Notes under the pieces: generated by a model
Seen by the model: only the letters and a program-made list of their open reading frames with translations
The model's database searches: none
Told to the model about the DNA's origin: nothing
Position numbers and translations under genes: made by a program
Assembly (NCBI RefSeq): GCF_010119385.1
Contig: NZ_VFIE01000027.1
Location: 39,847 to 103,846 of the forward strand
DNA: 64,000 nt
DNA from: Nesterenkonia haasae
GTDB taxonomy: Bacteria > Actinomycetota > Actinomycetes > Actinomycetales > Micrococcaceae
Reading direction: 5' to 3'
In this document: one piece after another, positions 1 to 12,028 of the stretch
Layout: each line of letters opens with the position of its first letter
How positions within the stretch are numbered: the stretch's first letter is position 1

Positions 1-133
1 GCTTTTTGGGGGTAGTTGTGTACACGCGAGTGCACACGCCGCGGCGCATCGGGGATCCCTGCAGTGCGGGAGTAGCGTTCTTCGCGGCTTTGGGGGTGCG
101 CCCCTTGCGCACCAGCTGCTGAATAGTAGGCAC
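1..133 (-). CDS. rpsL: 30S ribosomal protein S12, N-terminal part (cut by window edge)
   Basis: Reading the minus strand from a GTG at 133-131 gives 44 residues starting [19 protein letters not shown] and containing [15 protein letters not shown], the diagnostic N-terminus of ribosomal protein S12. S12 sits in the decoding centre of the 30S subunit. The Lys codon at the edge (K43/K44 region, TPKK) is the streptomycin-resistance hot spot in other bacteria and reads as the normal lysine here. A GGAG sequence lies 8 nt before the GTG. The gene runs off position 1, so the C-terminal two thirds are missing. Elsewhere in actinobacteria rpsL follows rpoC directly; here two unrelated genes lie between. 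Confidence 0.95.
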   Translation of the reverse strand, partial: MPTIQQLVRKGRTPKAAKNATPALQGSPMRRGVCTRVYTTTPKK

Positions 134-523
134 TATGCAATCTCCATTGTTGTTCAGGTCGTATGGCCGTTGCCGGCCGGGCAAGTCTCTGCGCCGGTGA
201 AGCTCCGCCACTGCTTCAGGCTCCTAGCTTTTGCGGTTTGCAGCGAGAGTCAAAAACCAGTGGTTCTTTTCTCACTACCTCCGCAAGCGGCTGAGCATGA
301 AAATATGTGGCATTTGTTGCGCACCTTCCCCGCAACCCGGACCGAGTCCTACTGCCACACAGAAACAATCAAGATAACGATACCAGCTCGGGGCGTGTCT
401 GGCGAAACAACTGAAATCATGTCTCCGTTCCGAGTTCAGCGAACGTCTCGTGCATCGTGACCGGCTCCATGCCCGGAGCGCGTGATAGGTCGGACTTCTG
501 GTGTGACCTCTTACTCGGGTGAC
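134..523 (-). promoter_or_regulatory. rpsL upstream region with weak promoter candidate
   Basis: This 390-base gap holds no convincing gene. On the minus strand a TTGACT (248-253) is the best -35 candidate for the rpsL operon; possible -10 boxes downstream (TAGGAG at 221-226, spacer 21) are poorly spaced, so the promoter is only tentative. Nothing else is recognised in the gap. Confidence 0.3.
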
Positions 524-1549
524 TCAACTTTCGCGGGCCTTGGGATGCTCCTCCTCTGGATGACGGTGCCCTTGGGTCGCCGTGTGGCCAGAGTGATTGG
601 CGGGACCGCCCTCAGGGTACTCAGAGGCCCGGTCAACAGGATCCTCGGCAGGCTCGGGAGGTGATTGTGCTGCGCGGCGGCGATGTGACACTCTTCGCCT
701 GATGAGCACAGTGGCGATGCCACCCGGCACTGCGAGGACAGCCAGCCAGGGAAGCGCCGCACCTGTCACCACTAACACTGCGTTGACGAACTCGACTAGT
801 GCGTTCCAACCTGTCTGGAGACCGCCTACAAATCCATCAGCCTGCACTTCTGTGACAGGTTCTGTACTCAGCGTCACGTGGAGTGTTGAGAGTGCCACCT
901 GGTCTCCCAGCGCGTTGCGTTGAGCCTGCAGTGACTCCAGTTCAGCCTGTCGCTCACTGAGGGTGGTCTCGACCTGGAGGAGTTCCTCCGCGGTGTCTGC
1001 CTCGCTCATAATCTCAAGGAGTCGTTCCACTGATGTTTCTAGCGCCTGGATCCTAGCATCGAGACCGCGTACTGTACCCGTCACATCACGTGCGGATTCG
1101 GACAGTTCAGTGACATCTCCAAAGTTGGCGAGGTTATCTATGACTTCATTGAGCTCCTCCGCCGGCACTCGGACGGTGAGATGGGCATAGGTGGGTCTAC
1201 CGTCGTCGTCAGTACTTTCCTCCCGTGCTTCGACGTGACCACCGACTCCGGCGACCTGGTCAAGGACGGACTGCGATGCTTCACGGGTGTCGTCGACCTC
1301 CACAACAGCAGCTGCAGTCGTGACCACCTGGCGATCTGTGTCAGATTCCCCACCGTCGGGTGCCCGGCTGTCTTCTTGTGACGTCTCACCCTGAGCGTCC
1401 TCTGCGGCATCGTCAGCCTCAATGACTTCCGCGGCGGCGCCATCTTCGATCTGGGCACTCTCGGTGGCCCCATTCTCTGCGGAACCGCAGGATGAGAGGG
1501 TGAACAGCGCGAGTACAAGCGCTGGAGCCCACTCTAATTCCCTACGCAT
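524..1549 (-). CDS. DUF4349-family lipoprotein with C-terminal membrane anchor
   Basis: Predicted exported lipoprotein of about 341 residues. It has a basic N-terminus, a hydrophobic stretch and a lipobox ending LSSC, then a low-complexity acidic segment. The central part (roughly residues 80-240) matches the DUF4349 pattern: two beta-rich halves around a coiled coil (LDARIQALETSVERLLEIM and a following SERQAELESLQAQ stretch). A C-terminal transmembrane helix (AALPWLAVLAVPGGI) is followed by an Arg-rich tail, so the protein is tethered to the membrane at both ends. The ATG at 1549 has AAGG 8 nt upstream; an in-frame GTG at 1576 has no clear ribosome site. The function of DUF4349 proteins is unknown. 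It sits between rpoC and rpsL. Confidence 0.8.
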   Translation of the reverse strand: MRRELEWAPALVLALFTLSSCGSAENGATESAQIEDGAAAEVIEADDAAEDAQGETSQEDSRAPDGGESDTDRQVVTTAAAVVEVDDTREASQSVLDQVAGVGGHVEAREESTDDDGRPTYAHLTVRVPAEELNEVIDNLANFGDVTELSESARDVTGTVRGLDARIQALETSVERLLEIMSEADTAEELLQVETTLSERQAELESLQAQRNALGDQVALSTLHVTLSTEPVTEVQADGFVGGLQTGWNALVEFVNAVLVVTGAALPWLAVLAVPGGIATVLIRRRVSHRRRAAQSPPEPAEDPVDRASEYPEGGPANHSGHTATQGHRHPEEEHPKARES

Positions 1550-1644
1550 GCTGCGGACCTTACGGATCGGGATCACACGGGGTCAATGCCTGCTGAGAAT
1601 CGTGACCACACCGTGACGGCAGCAGGGATGTCCGGCCGGCGCGC

Positions 1645-1650
1645 TAGGTT
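1645..1650 (+). promoter_or_regulatory. Leaderless -10 box of the pentapeptide-like gene
   Basis: TAGGTT ends 6 nt before the ATG at 1657, placing the transcription start at or next to the start codon. No Shine-Dalgarno site could fit. Confidence 0.55.
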
Positions 1651-1656
1651 GGTGGG

Positions 1657-2145
1657 ATGTTCCCTCCCAGACTGAGCCTGCGCAGACCCACGGATCTGGA
1701 CCCGATCACCTGTGAAGAGTTCGTGGACGCGGCCTCTGCAGAAGGGCGCCTGCTCACTTCGGCTACGTGCGAGGAACTGCGCCTGCGAGATGCGAGCCTG
1801 GTGGAATGCGCTGTGGAGGATCTGTTCGTCAGCGATTTGGATCTGACAGGGTTCAGAGGCGCCGAGCTCTCAGATGTGCTCCTTGAGCGGTGTCAGATCG
1901 GCGAGCTGGACCTGACCGGCGCCGCGGCCAGTCGTGTCCAGTTCAGGGACTGCTCACTTGAGACTCTGGTTCTGTCTGCGGCACGGCTGACAGACGTCGA
2001 CCTCAGGGGTGCTGCTTTTCGCCGTGTGACCGGACTTGAGCATCTGCGCGGGGCCACAGTCTCGTCCGAACAGCTTGAGGCTCTAGCCTCTCACCTGGCC
2101 GACCACCTCGGGATTCACGTGGATGACCCCCGTGCACACGACTGA
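1657..2145 (+). CDS. Pentapeptide-repeat-like protein
   Basis: A 162-residue soluble protein with repeated A(D/N)LxxxxF/L-type pentapeptides, for example LDLTGFRGAELSDVLLERC, LDLTGAAASRVQFRDC and VDLRGAAFRRV. This pattern predicts a right-handed quadrilateral beta-helix over roughly residues 38-130, followed by a short helical C-terminus. Relatives are often annotated as pentapeptide repeat proteins with no known activity; a few distant family members protect DNA gyrase, but nothing here shows that role. The gene is monocistronic, appears leaderless (TAGGTT 6 nt before the ATG) and converges on rpoC with a strong hairpin between them. Confidence 0.8.
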   Translation: MFPPRLSLRRPTDLDPITCEEFVDAASAEGRLLTSATCEELRLRDASLVECAVEDLFVSDLDLTGFRGAELSDVLLERCQIGELDLTGAAASRVQFRDCSLETLVLSAARLTDVDLRGAAFRRVTGLEHLRGATVSSEQLEALASHLADHLGIHVDDPRAHD

Positions 2146-2178
2146 GGGCCTGGGAGCTTTACGCTCCCAGGCCCTCAG
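2142..2178. terminator. Bidirectional hairpin between the pentapeptide gene and rpoC
   Basis: A perfect 16-bp inverted repeat (CTGAGGGCCTGGGAGC, loop TTTAC, exact complement) overlaps the stop codon of the plus-strand gene and lies 28 bases past the rpoC stop. It has no long T tract, but it is well placed to stop both converging transcripts. Confidence 0.75.
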
Positions 2179-2205
2179 CTCTGCGGTGCTGCCGCTATCC
2201 GGCTA

Positions 2206-5200
2206 TTACCGGAAGTCGACGTCTGTGTTGTAGTCCTCCAGCGGAATCGCGTGGAACTCATTGTCACCATCTGCACCGGCGTAGTCGAAGCTCGAACCGT
2301 AGAGGCTCGGTCCGGTGAAGAGGTTCGCCTTGGCGTCCTCTGTGGGCTCGACCTGGGTCTGCGTATACCGGTCCAGACCGGTACCTGCCGGGATGAGCTT
2401 ACCGATGATCACGTTCTCCTTCAGACCCAGCAACGGATCTGACTTGCCTTCCATGGCCGCCTGGGTCAGCACCCGGGTAGTCTCCTGGAAGGAAGCGGCC
2501 GACAGCCACGAATCAGTAGCCAGCGAGGCCTTGGTGATACCCATGAGCTCGTCACGTCCGGAGGCTGGACGCTTGTTCTGCTCGAAGGCTGCCTTATTGG
2601 CATTCTGGAACCGGAAACGGTCTGCCAACTCACCCGGGAGCAAGGTCGTCTCCCCGGATTCGATGACGGTGATTCGGCGCAGCATCTGCCTGACAATGAC
2701 CTCGACGTGCTTGTCGTGGATTCCGACGCCCTGGGACTGGTAGACCTCTTGGACCTCTGCCACCAGGAACTTCTGGGCGGCCCGTGGACCAAGCACGCGG
2801 AGCACCTGTTTGGCGTCCACATGGCCGCGGACCAACTGGGTGCCGACTTCCACGTGGGCGGTACCGGAGTTGTCCTCTCCGAGGTCAATAAGCAGCCTAG
2901 CCCGGCGCAGGATCGGGTATACCTGCTCCTCAGTGCCATCATCCGGAGTGAGGACCAGGCGAGCCTGCTTCTCATCCTCTTCGAAGTGCACGCGTCCGGA
3001 AGACTCCGCGATCGGAGCCACACCCTTCGGAGTGCGGGCTTCAAAGAGCTCCTGGATACGGGGAAGACCCTGGGTGATGTCGTCAGCCGATGCCACACCA
3101 CCGGAGTGGAAGGTACGCATGGTGAGCTGGGTACCGGGTTCACCGATGGACTGAGCGGCGATGATTCCGACAGCCTCGCCGACATCGACGCGGTGTCCTG
3201 CGGCCATGGAACGGCCGTAGCACGCTGCACAGGTACCGACTGGTGACTCACAGGTGAGCACGGAGCGGACCTTGATGGTCTTCACTCCCGCATCGAACAG
3301 CTTCTCGATGAGCACGTCACCCACCTCGACACCAGCCTCAGCGAGCACTTCACCATTGGCATCTGCGACTGCCTCAGCCAACGTCCGTGAGTAGGAGGAG
3401 GTCTCGACCATCTTGTGAAGTTCGAACTCGCCTCCATCTTCGATCTCCTCAGTCACGTACTGGCGACCGGACTTAACGAGTACGCCGTCTGCGCGCAGGT
3501 CGTCGTCGTGAGCGTAGTACTTCGGCTGAGCGATCGGGACGGTGAGCCCGCGGGTGGTGCCACAGTCTTCATCGCGCACGATGACGTCCTGGGACACATC
3601 CACGAGTCGGCGAGTCAGATACCCAGAGTTCGCAGTCTTCAATGCGGTGTCCGCGAGACCCTTTCGGGCGCCGTGCGTCGCAATGAAGTACTCGAGCACC
3701 GTCAAGCCTTCACGGTAGGAGGACTTGATGGGCCTAGGGATGATGTCACCCTTGGGGTTTGTCACCAGGCCACGAATACCAGCGATCTGACGAATCTGGT
3801 TCCAGTTGCCTCGTGCGCCCGAGGTCACCGTACGGTTGACGTTGTTGAGGGAGTCCATTCCCTCCATCATCGCCTTCTCGATCTCAGAGGTGGCCTTGCC
3901 CCAGATTTCCTGCAGCTCCTGGGTCCGGTTCTCCTTACCGATGAAGCCGAGACCGAACTCTTCCTCGACCTTGGCAACCTGGGCCTCGTACTTATCCATG
4001 ATGGCGGCTTTGTCGAAGTTGGACGTGATGTCCGAAATCGCAACAGTGACACCGGAGCGGGTCGACCAGTAGAAGCCGGCATCTTTGAGGTTGTCCAAGG
4101 TCTGGGCGACCTCAACGGTGGTGTACCGCTCCGAGATGTCGTTGATGAGCGTACCCAGCGACTTCTTGTCTGCCACCTGGTCCTGCCAGGGGTAGTTCAG
4201 CGGCAGCAGCTCGTTGAACAGCACTTTGCCCAAGGTGGTTTCGATCAGCGCAGGCTGACCGTCTTCCCAGCCTTCTGGCGCGGGTGTCTGCTTCGAGGGC
4301 ACAAAACCGTCTACACGGATTCGCGCCGGGGCGTTGAGGTGCAGCTGCTGGAGATCGAATGCCATCTGCGCCTCACCGAGTGAGGAGAAGACCCGGCCAG
4401 CGCCCACCTCGTCCTCGCGGACAGTTGTGAGGTGGTGCAGACCGATAATCATGTCCTGTGCTGGCAACGCAACGGGGCGTCCGTCAGAGGGCTTGAGGAT
4501 GTTGTTCGAAGAGAGCATCAGGATGCGCGCTTCGGCTTGCGCCTCGGGGCCCAGCGGCAGGTGAACGGCCATCTGGTCACCGTCGAAGTCGGCGTTGAAT
4601 GCAGCACACACCAGCGGGTGGAGCTGAAGGGCCTTGCCCTCCACGAGCTGCGGCTCAAACGCCTGGATTCCCAGACGGTGCAGAGTTGGTGCGCGGTTCA
4701 GCAGCACTGGGTGTTCGGTGATGACCTCCTCCAGGACATCCCACACCGCAGAGCGCTGACGTTCAACCATCCGCTTGGCGGACTTGATGTTCTGTGCGTG
4801 GTTGAGGTCGACCAGTCGCTTCATGACGAAAGGCTTGAACAGCTCCAGCGCCATCTGCTTGGGCAGACCGCATTCGTGGAGCCGCAGCTGCGGGCCGACC
4901 ACGATGACCGAACGACCGGAGTAGTCGACGCGTTTGCCCAGCAGGTTCTGACGGAAACGTCCCTGCTTACCTTTGAGCATGTCGGACAACGACTTCAATG
5001 GGCGGTTGCCCGGTCCGGTGACCGGACGGCCACGACGACCGTTGTCGAACAGGGAGTCAACGGACTCCTGCAGCATGCGCTTTTCGTTGTTAATGATGAT
5101 CTCTGGTGCACCCAGGTCCAACAGCCGCTTGAGGCGGTTGTTGCGGTTGATCACTCGGCGGTAGAGGTCGTTGAGGTCGCTGGTGGCGAACCGTCCACCG

Positions 5201-6192
5201 TCCAGCTGAACCATGGGCCGGATCTCCGGCGGGATCACAGGGACGGCCTCGACGACCATGCCTGTGGGGGAGTTTCCATTGACCAGGAACGCGTTGAGGA
5301 CCTTGAGGCGCTTGAGGGCACGAGTCTTGCGCTGACCTTTACCTGTGGCGATGGTCTCGCGCAGCGACTCGGCTTCTGCTTCCATGTCAAACGACTTCAG
5401 TCGCTTCTGGATGGATTCAGCTCCCATGAAGCCCTCGAAGTACTGTCCGTACTTTGCCCGCATTTCGCGGAAGAGTGTCTCGTCACCCTCGAGGTGTCCG
5501 ACCTTGATGTTCTTGAAACGGTCCCAGACGTTTTGAATCTGTTCGATTTCAGCATCGGAGCGCTTGCGCAGCTGCGCCATCTGCTTCTCTTTGGTCTCGC
5601 GGAATTTCTTCTTCTCCGCAGCCTTTGCGCCCTCGGACTCGAGTTCCGCGAGGCCGTCTTCGAGCTCCTTGGCGATGGCGGCGATATCCGCGTCACGCTG
5701 AGAGGTCAGATGGTTGATTTCCTGATCGACCTCAGCCTGAAGATTAGGCAGATCCTCGTGGCGGCGTTCGTCGTCGACCGAGGTAATCATGTAGGCAGCG
5801 AAGTAGATGACCTTCTCGAGGTCCTTAGGTGCCAGGTCAAGGAGGTAGCCCAGACGTGAGGGAACACCCTTGAAGTACCAGATGTGGGTCACCGGAGCAG
5901 CCAGCTCAACGTGGCCCATCCGCTCACGGCGGACTTTGGAACGGGTGACCTCGACCCCGCAGCGCTCACATGTGATGCCTTTGAACCGAACACGCTTGTA
6001 CTTGCCGCAGTAGCATTCCCAGTCGCGGGAAGGTCCGAAGATCTTCTCGCAGAACAGGCCGTCCTTTTCAGGCTTCAGCGTGCGGTAATTGATGGTTTCT
6101 GGCTTCTTCACCTCGCCGTGGGACCAGCGAAGGATGTCGTCGGTGGTGGCCAGCCCGATGCGCATGGTGTCGAATGAGGATTCAGTGGACAT
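2206..6192 (-). CDS. rpoC: DNA-directed RNA polymerase subunit beta'
   Basis: Catalytic beta-prime subunit of RNA polymerase, 1328 residues, normal length for actinobacteria. The N-terminal zinc site is intact ([16 protein letters not shown] followed by CGVEV). The actinobacterial coiled-coil insertion, rich in Lys/Glu, lies at about 150-240. The Mg-binding catalytic loop [15 protein letters not shown] lies near residue 540, and the second zinc site ([15 protein letters not shown]) with the trigger-loop region ([16 protein letters not shown]) is near 880-930. It follows rpoB by 63 bases and is surely co-transcribed with it. The ATG at 6192 is preceded by AGAGAG. Confidence 0.99.
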   Translation of the reverse strand: MSTESSFDTMRIGLATTDDILRWSHGEVKKPETINYRTLKPEKDGLFCEKIFGPSRDWECYCGKYKRVRFKGITCERCGVEVTRSKVRRERMGHVELAAPVTHIWYFKGVPSRLGYLLDLAPKDLEKVIYFAAYMITSVDDERRHEDLPNLQAEVDQEINHLTSQRDADIAAIAKELEDGLAELESEGAKAAEKKKFRETKEKQMAQLRKRSDAEIEQIQNVWDRFKNIKVGHLEGDETLFREMRAKYGQYFEGFMGAESIQKRLKSFDMEAEAESLRETIATGKGQRKTRALKRLKVLNAFLVNGNSPTGMVVEAVPVIPPEIRPMVQLDGGRFATSDLNDLYRRVINRNNRLKRLLDLGAPEIIINNEKRMLQESVDSLFDNGRRGRPVTGPGNRPLKSLSDMLKGKQGRFRQNLLGKRVDYSGRSVIVVGPQLRLHECGLPKQMALELFKPFVMKRLVDLNHAQNIKSAKRMVERQRSAVWDVLEEVITEHPVLLNRAPTLHRLGIQAFEPQLVEGKALQLHPLVCAAFNADFDGDQMAVHLPLGPEAQAEARILMLSSNNILKPSDGRPVALPAQDMIIGLHHLTTVREDEVGAGRVFSSLGEAQMAFDLQQLHLNAPARIRVDGFVPSKQTPAPEGWEDGQPALIETTLGKVLFNELLPLNYPWQDQVADKKSLGTLINDISERYTTVEVAQTLDNLKDAGFYWSTRSGVTVAISDITSNFDKAAIMDKYEAQVAKVEEEFGLGFIGKENRTQELQEIWGKATSEIEKAMMEGMDSLNNVNRTVTSGARGNWNQIRQIAGIRGLVTNPKGDIIPRPIKSSYREGLTVLEYFIATHGARKGLADTALKTANSGYLTRRLVDVSQDVIVRDEDCGTTRGLTVPIAQPKYYAHDDDLRADGVLVKSGRQYVTEEIEDGGEFELHKMVETSSYSRTLAEAVADANGEVLAEAGVEVGDVLIEKLFDAGVKTIKVRSVLTCESPVGTCAACYGRSMAAGHRVDVGEAVGIIAAQSIGEPGTQLTMRTFHSGGVASADDITQGLPRIQELFEARTPKGVAPIAESSGRVHFEEDEKQARLVLTPDDGTEEQVYPILRRARLLIDLGEDNSGTAHVEVGTQLVRGHVDAKQVLRVLGPRAAQKFLVAEVQEVYQSQGVGIHDKHVEVIVRQMLRRITVIESGETTLLPGELADRFRFQNANKAAFEQNKRPASGRDELMGITKASLATDSWLSAASFQETTRVLTQAAMEGKSDPLLGLKENVIIGKLIPAGTGLDRYTQTQVEPTEDAKANLFTGPSLYGSSFDYAGADGDNEFHAIPLEDYNTDVDFR

Positions 6193-6255
6193 AGTCCGGT
6201 ATCTCTCTTTTCTGTCTGTAAAGATTCGTCAAGCGTTTGAGTCGAGTGAAGTCGT

Positions 6256-9200
6256 TCAGACTTCTTCGACTGAGCTGGGCTCTGCCCTGGAGAGGTCGAT
6301 GCCGAGTTCTTCTGCGGCGGAGAAGCCGGAGTCCTCAGCATCAGCGTCGCGCATCTGGAAGGCGTGGCCGTGCTCGTTGAGCACTTCCACGTTCAGGCAG
6401 AGCGACTGCATCTCCTTGATGAGCACCTTGAAGGATTCCGGAACACCAGGCTCTGGAATGTCTTCGCCCTTGACGATGGCCTCGTACACCTTGACGCGGC
6501 CGTGGATGTCATCAGACTTGATGGTCAGCAGTTCTTGGAGGGTGTAGGCGGAGCCGTAGGCTTCCAGTGCCCACACCTCCATCTCACCGAAGCGCTGGCC
6601 GCCGAACTGTGCCTTACCACCCAGCGGCTGCTGGGTAATCATGGAGTACGGTCCGGTGGAGCGGGCGTGGATCTTGTCGTCCACGAGGTGGTGGAGCTTC
6701 AGTATGTACATGTAGCCCACCGCGACCGAGTCGGGGAAAGGTTCGCCTGAGCGGCCGTCGAACAGCTTGGCTTTGCCGTCAGGTCCGACCAACTGCTCTC
6801 CATCGCGGGAGGGGTTGGTTGACGCCAGAATGCCTGTGAGCTCTTCCGGATCGGCACCGTCGAACACGGGCGTAGCGACCTTACAGGGACCTGTCTCCTT
6901 GGGGAGGTTCGGCAGGGAGTTGAGCCACTCGGGGTCACCGGCGATCTTCCACCCATTGGCTGCTGCCCAACCCAGGTGCAGTTCCATGACCTGGCCGATG
7001 TTCATACGTCCGGGCACACCCATGGGGTTGAGCACGACGTCGACCGCGGTCCCGTCTGGCAGGAAAGGCATGTCTTCGACTGGGAGGATCCTGGAGATGA
7101 CGCCCTTGTTGCCGTGGCGGCCAGCGAGCTTGTCACCGTCAGTGATCTTGCGTTTCTGGGCCACATAGACCCGGACTACCTGGTTCACACCAGGGGGCAG
7201 CTCGTGGTCGTCATCGCCGTCATCGAGAATGCGGACGCCGATGACCGTGCCGGATTCACCGTGCGGAACCTTGAGCGAGGTATCGCGCACTTCGCGGGAC
7301 TTCTCCCCGAAGATGGCGCGCAGGAGGCGCTCTTCAGGTGTCAGTTCCGTCTCGCCCTTGGGTGTGACACGACCAACCAGGATGTCTCCGGAGTCGACCT
7401 CTGCCCCTACGTGGATGATGCCGCGCTCGTCGAGCTGAGCCAGCATTTCCTCGGAGACGTTGGGAATGTCCCGGGTGATCTCCTCGGCACCGAGTTTGGT
7501 GTCCCGCGCGTCGACCTCATGCTCTTCGATGTGGATGGAAGTGAGGACATCATCCTGCACCAACCGCTGGGAGAGGATGATGGCGTCCTCGAAGTTGTAA
7601 CCCTCCCATGACATGAAGGCAACCAACAGGTTCTTGCCCAGAGCCAGCTCGCCGTGCTCAGTGGACGGACCATCGGCGATGATCGACTGGTATTCGACCC
7701 GGTCGCCCTCGGTGACGCGCACTCGCTGGTTGTATGCGTTGCCTTGGTTGGAGCGCTGGAACTTCATGATCGGGTAATTGGTGTAGCTGCCGTCGTCGTT
7801 CTGAACGATGACGAGATCAGCTGCGACCTTGGTGACGACACCGGCCTTCATGGCCGTGACAGAGTCTCCCGCGTCGATTGCGGCGTACTTCTCCATACCG
7901 GTTCCGACCAGTGGGGACTCTGACTCCAATAGCGGCACCGCTTGGCGCTGCATGTTCGCGCCCATAAGCGCGCGGTTGGCGTCATCGTGCTCAAGGAACG
8001 GAATAAGAGCTGTAGCTACGGAGACCATCTGGCGTGGGGAGACGTCCATGAAGTGGATGCCTTCTGGCTCCACCAGGATTGGCTCGCCCTGCTCGCCGGA
8101 GGAAACGTTGCCGCGGCAGAGGACAGTCGCCTCTGAGAAGCTACCGTCCTCCTCCAGTGGTGCGTTTGCCTGGGCAATATTGGCCACGAGCTCATCATCG
8201 GCGGTGAGGTACTCGATCTGGTCGGTGACCTTGCCGTCAACCACCTTGCGGTAGGGAGTCTCAATGAAGCCGAAATTGTTGATCCGGCCGTACGTTGCCA
8301 ATGAGCCGATCAGGCCGATGTTCGGGCCTTCCGGAGTCTCAATGGGGCACATACGTCCGTAGTGGGAGGGGTGGACGTCACGGACTTCCATACCTGCGCG
8401 GTCACGGGACAGACCACCTGGACCCAGTGCGGACAGGCGCCGCTTATGGGTCAAGCCAGCCAGTGGGTTGTTCTGATCCATGAACTGCGAGAGCTGGGAG
8501 GTGCCGAAGAACTCCTTGATGGAGGCGACGACGGGCCGGATGTTGATCAGCGTCTGCGGAGTGATCGCCTCAACGTCCTGGGTGGTCATGCGCTCACGAA
8601 CCACACGCTCCATACGAGACAGCCCAGTCCGCACCTGGTTCTCGATGAGCTCACCGACCGCGCGGATGCGGCGGTTGCCGAAGTGGTCAATGTCATCCAC
8701 GGTGACTGGAATCTCGATCTCAGCACCATCGCGCACACCCTTTGTGGTCCGCTGACCAGCGTGCAGAGCACACAGGTAGTGGATCATCGCAGTGATGTCA
8801 TCTTCGGTGAGGACACTGGCGTCAGAATCTGAGAAGTCTTTGTCCACGCCCAGCTTGCGGTTGAGCTTGTAACGGCCCACCTTGGCCAGGTCGTAGCGCT
8901 TGGGTGTGAAGTACAGGCCTTCCAACAGTCCACGCGCAGCTTCAACAGTGGGCGGCTCGCCCGGGCGCAGTTTGCGGTAGATGTCCAGCAGCGCCTCGTC
9001 CTGAGTCTCGAAGGTGTCCTTCTCGATGGTGGCGCGGATGGAGTCGTATCCACCGAATTCCTCGAGAATCCGGGATTCGGTCCAACCGATGGCTTTCAGC
9101 AGAGCGGTGACCGGCTGTTTGCGCTTGCGGTCCAGACGTACACCGACCTGGTCACGCTTGTCGATTTCCAACTCGAACCATGCGCCGCGGGACGGGATGA

Positions 9201-9777
9201 CCTTCGCGGTGAAGATCTCCTTGTCGGTGGTCTTGTCCTGGGAGGACTCGAAGTAGGCACCGGGGGAACGCACCAGCTGCGAGACGACGACGCGCTCGGT
9301 ACCGTTGATGATGAACGTACCGCGGTTGGTCATCAGCGGGAAGTCGCCCATAAAGACGGTCTGCTGCTTGATTTCACCGGTGTTGTGGTTCATGAACTCG
9401 GCTTTGACGTACAGCGGTGCCGAGTAGGTGGTGTCGTGGTCTTTGCACTCCTCCACGGTGAACTTCGGATCAGCGAACTCCGGATCGGAGAAGCTCAGGG
9501 ACATGGTCCCCTGGAAGTCTTCGATGGGTGACATCTCTTCGAAGATGTCGGAGAGACCAGAAGTGTCTGAGACACCCTTGATGCCCTTCTCCTTGGCCTC
9601 AGCCACGCGGGCAGCCCAGGCTTCATTGCCCACCAGGCGGTCGAAAGACTCGATCTGCAGAGCGAGCAGCTCTGGGACATCGAGGGGCTCGTGGATCTTT
9701 GCGAATGAGAGACGGCCGGCGTACTCGGGAGTGCGGGCCGATGCAGCGGTATTTGGTGAGGTGCTCGAGGCGACCAA
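6256..9777 (-). CDS. rpoB: DNA-directed RNA polymerase subunit beta
   Basis: Beta subunit of RNA polymerase. A TTG at 9777 with GGAAGG 7 nt upstream gives 1173 residues starting (M)VASSTSPN, the usual start in Micrococcales; an in-frame ATG at 9828 would add 17 basic residues and lacks a ribosome site. The rifampicin-binding region ([15 protein letters not shown], then [13 protein letters not shown]) keeps the Asp, His and Ser positions whose loss gives resistance, so the enzyme should be rifampicin sensitive. The C-terminus carries the clamp-contact motif [20 protein letters not shown]. First gene of the rpoBC unit. Confidence 0.98.
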   Translation of the reverse strand: MVASSTSPNTAASARTPEYAGRLSFAKIHEPLDVPELLALQIESFDRLVGNEAWAARVAEAKEKGIKGVSDTSGLSDIFEEMSPIEDFQGTMSLSFSDPEFADPKFTVEECKDHDTTYSAPLYVKAEFMNHNTGEIKQQTVFMGDFPLMTNRGTFIINGTERVVVSQLVRSPGAYFESSQDKTTDKEIFTAKVIPSRGAWFELEIDKRDQVGVRLDRKRKQPVTALLKAIGWTESRILEEFGGYDSIRATIEKDTFETQDEALLDIYRKLRPGEPPTVEAARGLLEGLYFTPKRYDLAKVGRYKLNRKLGVDKDFSDSDASVLTEDDITAMIHYLCALHAGQRTTKGVRDGAEIEIPVTVDDIDHFGNRRIRAVGELIENQVRTGLSRMERVVRERMTTQDVEAITPQTLINIRPVVASIKEFFGTSQLSQFMDQNNPLAGLTHKRRLSALGPGGLSRDRAGMEVRDVHPSHYGRMCPIETPEGPNIGLIGSLATYGRINNFGFIETPYRKVVDGKVTDQIEYLTADDELVANIAQANAPLEEDGSFSEATVLCRGNVSSGEQGEPILVEPEGIHFMDVSPRQMVSVATALIPFLEHDDANRALMGANMQRQAVPLLESESPLVGTGMEKYAAIDAGDSVTAMKAGVVTKVAADLVIVQNDDGSYTNYPIMKFQRSNQGNAYNQRVRVTEGDRVEYQSIIADGPSTEHGELALGKNLLVAFMSWEGYNFEDAIILSQRLVQDDVLTSIHIEEHEVDARDTKLGAEEITRDIPNVSEEMLAQLDERGIIHVGAEVDSGDILVGRVTPKGETELTPEERLLRAIFGEKSREVRDTSLKVPHGESGTVIGVRILDDGDDDHELPPGVNQVVRVYVAQKRKITDGDKLAGRHGNKGVISRILPVEDMPFLPDGTAVDVVLNPMGVPGRMNIGQVMELHLGWAAANGWKIAGDPEWLNSLPNLPKETGPCKVATPVFDGADPEELTGILASTNPSRDGEQLVGPDGKAKLFDGRSGEPFPDSVAVGYMYILKLHHLVDDKIHARSTGPYSMITQQPLGGKAQFGGQRFGEMEVWALEAYGSAYTLQELLTIKSDDIHGRVKVYEAIVKGEDIPEPGVPESFKVLIKEMQSLCLNVEVLNEHGHAFQMRDADAEDSGFSAAEELGIDLSRAEPSSVEEV

Positions 9778-9928
9778 GAGGGATCCTTCCACAGACCTTT
9801 TACGTTTTGCGTACCGGATCGCTTCCACAGGTGTCTTGGAGGTTGCGCTGCTTCTGGAGCAGCTTCAACCCCAATTGCGCCTACCGCTATATGAAGGCAC
9901 GAAGATGTGAGGGGAAACGCGAAGTTTC

Positions 9929-9958
9929 AGGATACACAGAAAGGCCGGGCGCACGCAA
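9929..9958 (-). promoter_or_regulatory. Candidate rpoBC promoter
   Basis: On the minus strand TTGCGT (9953-9958) and TATCCT (9929-9934) are separated by 18 bases, about 150 bases upstream of the rpoB TTG. It lies in the 289-base gap after the transporter ATPase gene, which holds no other feature I recognise. Confidence 0.5.
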
Positions 9959-10066
9959 GTGCACGCCTCATACCCCCAGATTGGAGGTGACGGCGTCCAC
10001 ATTAGCACCTCAGTGACGACCCTGGAACCTCCCCTGCATCCGCGTGTCTGCCAGCGGCCCCCTGCT

Positions 10067-12028
10067 TCATTGGAGAACACCGGTGAGGTCGAGTTCCTCC
10101 GCGAAGTGGCAGGCCGCTTGTCTTCCCTCACCCAGATCGCGCAGAAGCGGCGTTTCGGCCGCACATACCTCACGAGCGAAACGGCATCGGTTCCGAAACG
10201 GACAGCCTGACGGCTTCTCCGTCGGGTCGGGCAGCTCCCCGGAGACCTCAATACGTTGCCGGCCCCGTTGCCTCGATGGGTCAGGAATCGGCACTGCGGA
10301 GAGCAGCGTCTCCGTATATGGGTGTCTGGGCCTTCCGAATAGTTCTGCGGTGGGCGCGATCTCGACCATCCTGCCGAGGTACATCACCGCCACTCGGTCG
10401 GCGAGGTGCTCCACTGTCGACATATCGTGGGAAATGAAGAGGTAGCTCAATTGGCGCTGTTCCTGCAGGTCGGACATGAGGTCGAGGATCTGCGCACGCA
10501 CGGAGACATCCAGGGCGGAGACTGCCTCATCGGCCACCAGGACAGCAGGATCGGTAGCAATGGCCCGTGCGATGCCTATGCGCTGACGCTGGCCTCCGGA
10601 GAAGGCATGAGGGTAGCGGTCCAGATGAGCGGCCTCCAGTCCCACTAACTGCAGCAACGCCACCAGGTTGTCGCGGCTGTGCGCCCCCTCCTGTCGCAGT
10701 GGTTCGGCGAGAATATCCCGCACGGTCATCCGTGGATTAAGCGATCCGAACGGATCCTGAAAGACCATGCGCAACTGGCGGCGGTACGCACGCAGCGAGG
10801 ATTCTGGCGCGGTGGCGACGTTGACGGCGTCGTGCTCGGCGGGCACTTGCTGCGGACCGGCCAATCGGTGGGTGATGCTGCCGGAGGTGGGCTTCTCTAC
10901 ACGAAGCAGGCACTTGGCGAGTGTAGATTTGCCGCAGCCTGACTCCCCCACCAGTCCGAGCGTCTCACCGCGGTAGATGTCGAAGTCGACCCCATCAACT
11001 GCGCTCAGATAGTTCCGCTTCTGACCCATCACCCCCGACTTCAGCGTGAAGGTGCGAGTCAGGCCACGCACGGAGACCAGCGGAGTCTTGGCGGCGGGGC
11101 GCTCCCCCAGCTTCGATTGGGCCGTAGGAGCCGATTCTGGCCCGGCAACGCGCAGCTTTGGCGTGGCGGCAAGCAGTGTCCGAGTATAGGCATGATCCGG
11201 GTCGGCAAAGAGATCGAAGACAGGCTTAGTCTCGACGACTTCACCGCGGCGCATCACCGACACCTCGTCAGCAACATCAGCGACCACGCCGAGATCGTGG
11301 GTGATGAACAGGACAGTCATGCCCCGTTCAGTCTGAAGATGACGCAGCAGGTCAAGGATTTGGGCCTGAGTGGTCACATCCAGTGCAGTAGTAGGTTCAT
11401 CAGCGATCAACAGGCGCGGCTGGCCGGCGAGCGCGATGGCGATCATCACTCGCTGCCGCATCCCTCCAGAGAGTTCGAACGGGTAGGCATTGGCGCGCAA
11501 TTCCGGACGCGGGATACGCACTTCGCGCAAGGCGTTTACGGCAGCATTCCAAGCCTGCTTCTTAGTCAGCCCCCTGCCACCGATGGAGCGGTGCAAGCGC
11601 ATGGCCTCGGCGATCTGGAAACCTACCGTGTGCATGGGTGAGAGACTTCTTGCCGGCTCTTGGAAGATCATGCCGATCTCCCCGCCACGAACATGCCTCA
11701 TTCGCCTGCCGCGTGGTTTGAGCTTCGCGAGATCCAACACTTGGCCATCGGACTGGGTAAAGCGGATCTGCCCAGAGGTAATTCGGCCTGGGGGATCGAG
11801 AAGTCCAAGGGCCGCACGTGCTGTCTGGGACTTCCCGGACCCGGATTCGCCCACCAAACAGTGCACCTGGTTGGCCTTGATGGTGAGGTGGGCGCCGGCC
11901 ACGGCGGTGACAAGCTCATCGTCGCTGGGAAACTCTACGGTGAGGTCCTCGATCTCCAACAGGGGTGGGTATGAGTTACCGGCTAGTGCATCAGCTTCGG
12001 CAGTCTGCGGCGTCGTCGTCTCTGTCAT
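10067..12028 (-). CDS. ABC transporter, fused double ATPase (DppD-DppF type)
   Basis: A 653-residue fusion of the two ATPase subunits of a dipeptide/oligopeptide-class importer. Half one (about 25-280) has Walker [10 protein letters not shown], signature LSGGMRQR and Walker [13 protein letters not shown]. Half two (about 320-600) has Walker [10 protein letters not shown], signature FSGGQRQR and Walker [13 protein letters not shown]. Each half has a switch His (FITHD, FISHD). The second half ends with the family's Cys-rich tail ([15 protein letters not shown]). It is the last gene of the operon; its ATG overlaps the permease stop by 4 bases (ATGA), implying translational coupling. Confidence 0.93.
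   Translation of the reverse strand: MTETTTPQTAEADALAGNSYPPLLEIEDLTVEFPSDDELVTAVAGAHLTIKANQVHCLVGESGSGKSQTARAALGLLDPPGRITSGQIRFTQSDGQVLDLAKLKPRGRRMRHVRGGEIGMIFQEPARSLSPMHTVGFQIAEAMRLHRSIGGRGLTKKQAWNAAVNALREVRIPRPELRANAYPFELSGGMRQRVMIAIALAGQPRLLIADEPTTALDVTTQAQILDLLRHLQTERGMTVLFITHDLGVVADVADEVSVMRRGEVVETKPVFDLFADPDHAYTRTLLAATPKLRVAGPESAPTAQSKLGERPAAKTPLVSVRGLTRTFTLKSGVMGQKRNYLSAVDGVDFDIYRGETLGLVGESGCGKSTLAKCLLRVEKPTSGSITHRLAGPQQVPAEHDAVNVATAPESSLRAYRRQLRMVFQDPFGSLNPRMTVRDILAEPLRQEGAHSRDNLVALLQLVGLEAAHLDRYPHAFSGGQRQRIGIARAIATDPAVLVADEAVSALDVSVRAQILDLMSDLQEQRQLSYLFISHDMSTVEHLADRVAVMYLGRMVEIAPTAELFGRPRHPYTETLLSAVPIPDPSRQRGRQRIEVSGELPDPTEKPSGCPFRNRCRFAREVCAAETPLLRDLGEGRQAACHFAEELDLTGVLQ

Noticed and set aside
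1657-2145. Qnr-type gyrase-protecting quinolone resistance protein
   Set aside because: Only the pentapeptide pattern is shared; length and sequence do not match known Qnr or MfpA proteins.
4432-5859. 475-residue open frame antisense to rpoC
   Set aside because: It lies wholly inside rpoC, has a biased composition typical of antisense frames in G+C-rich genes, no ribosome site and no recognisable domain.
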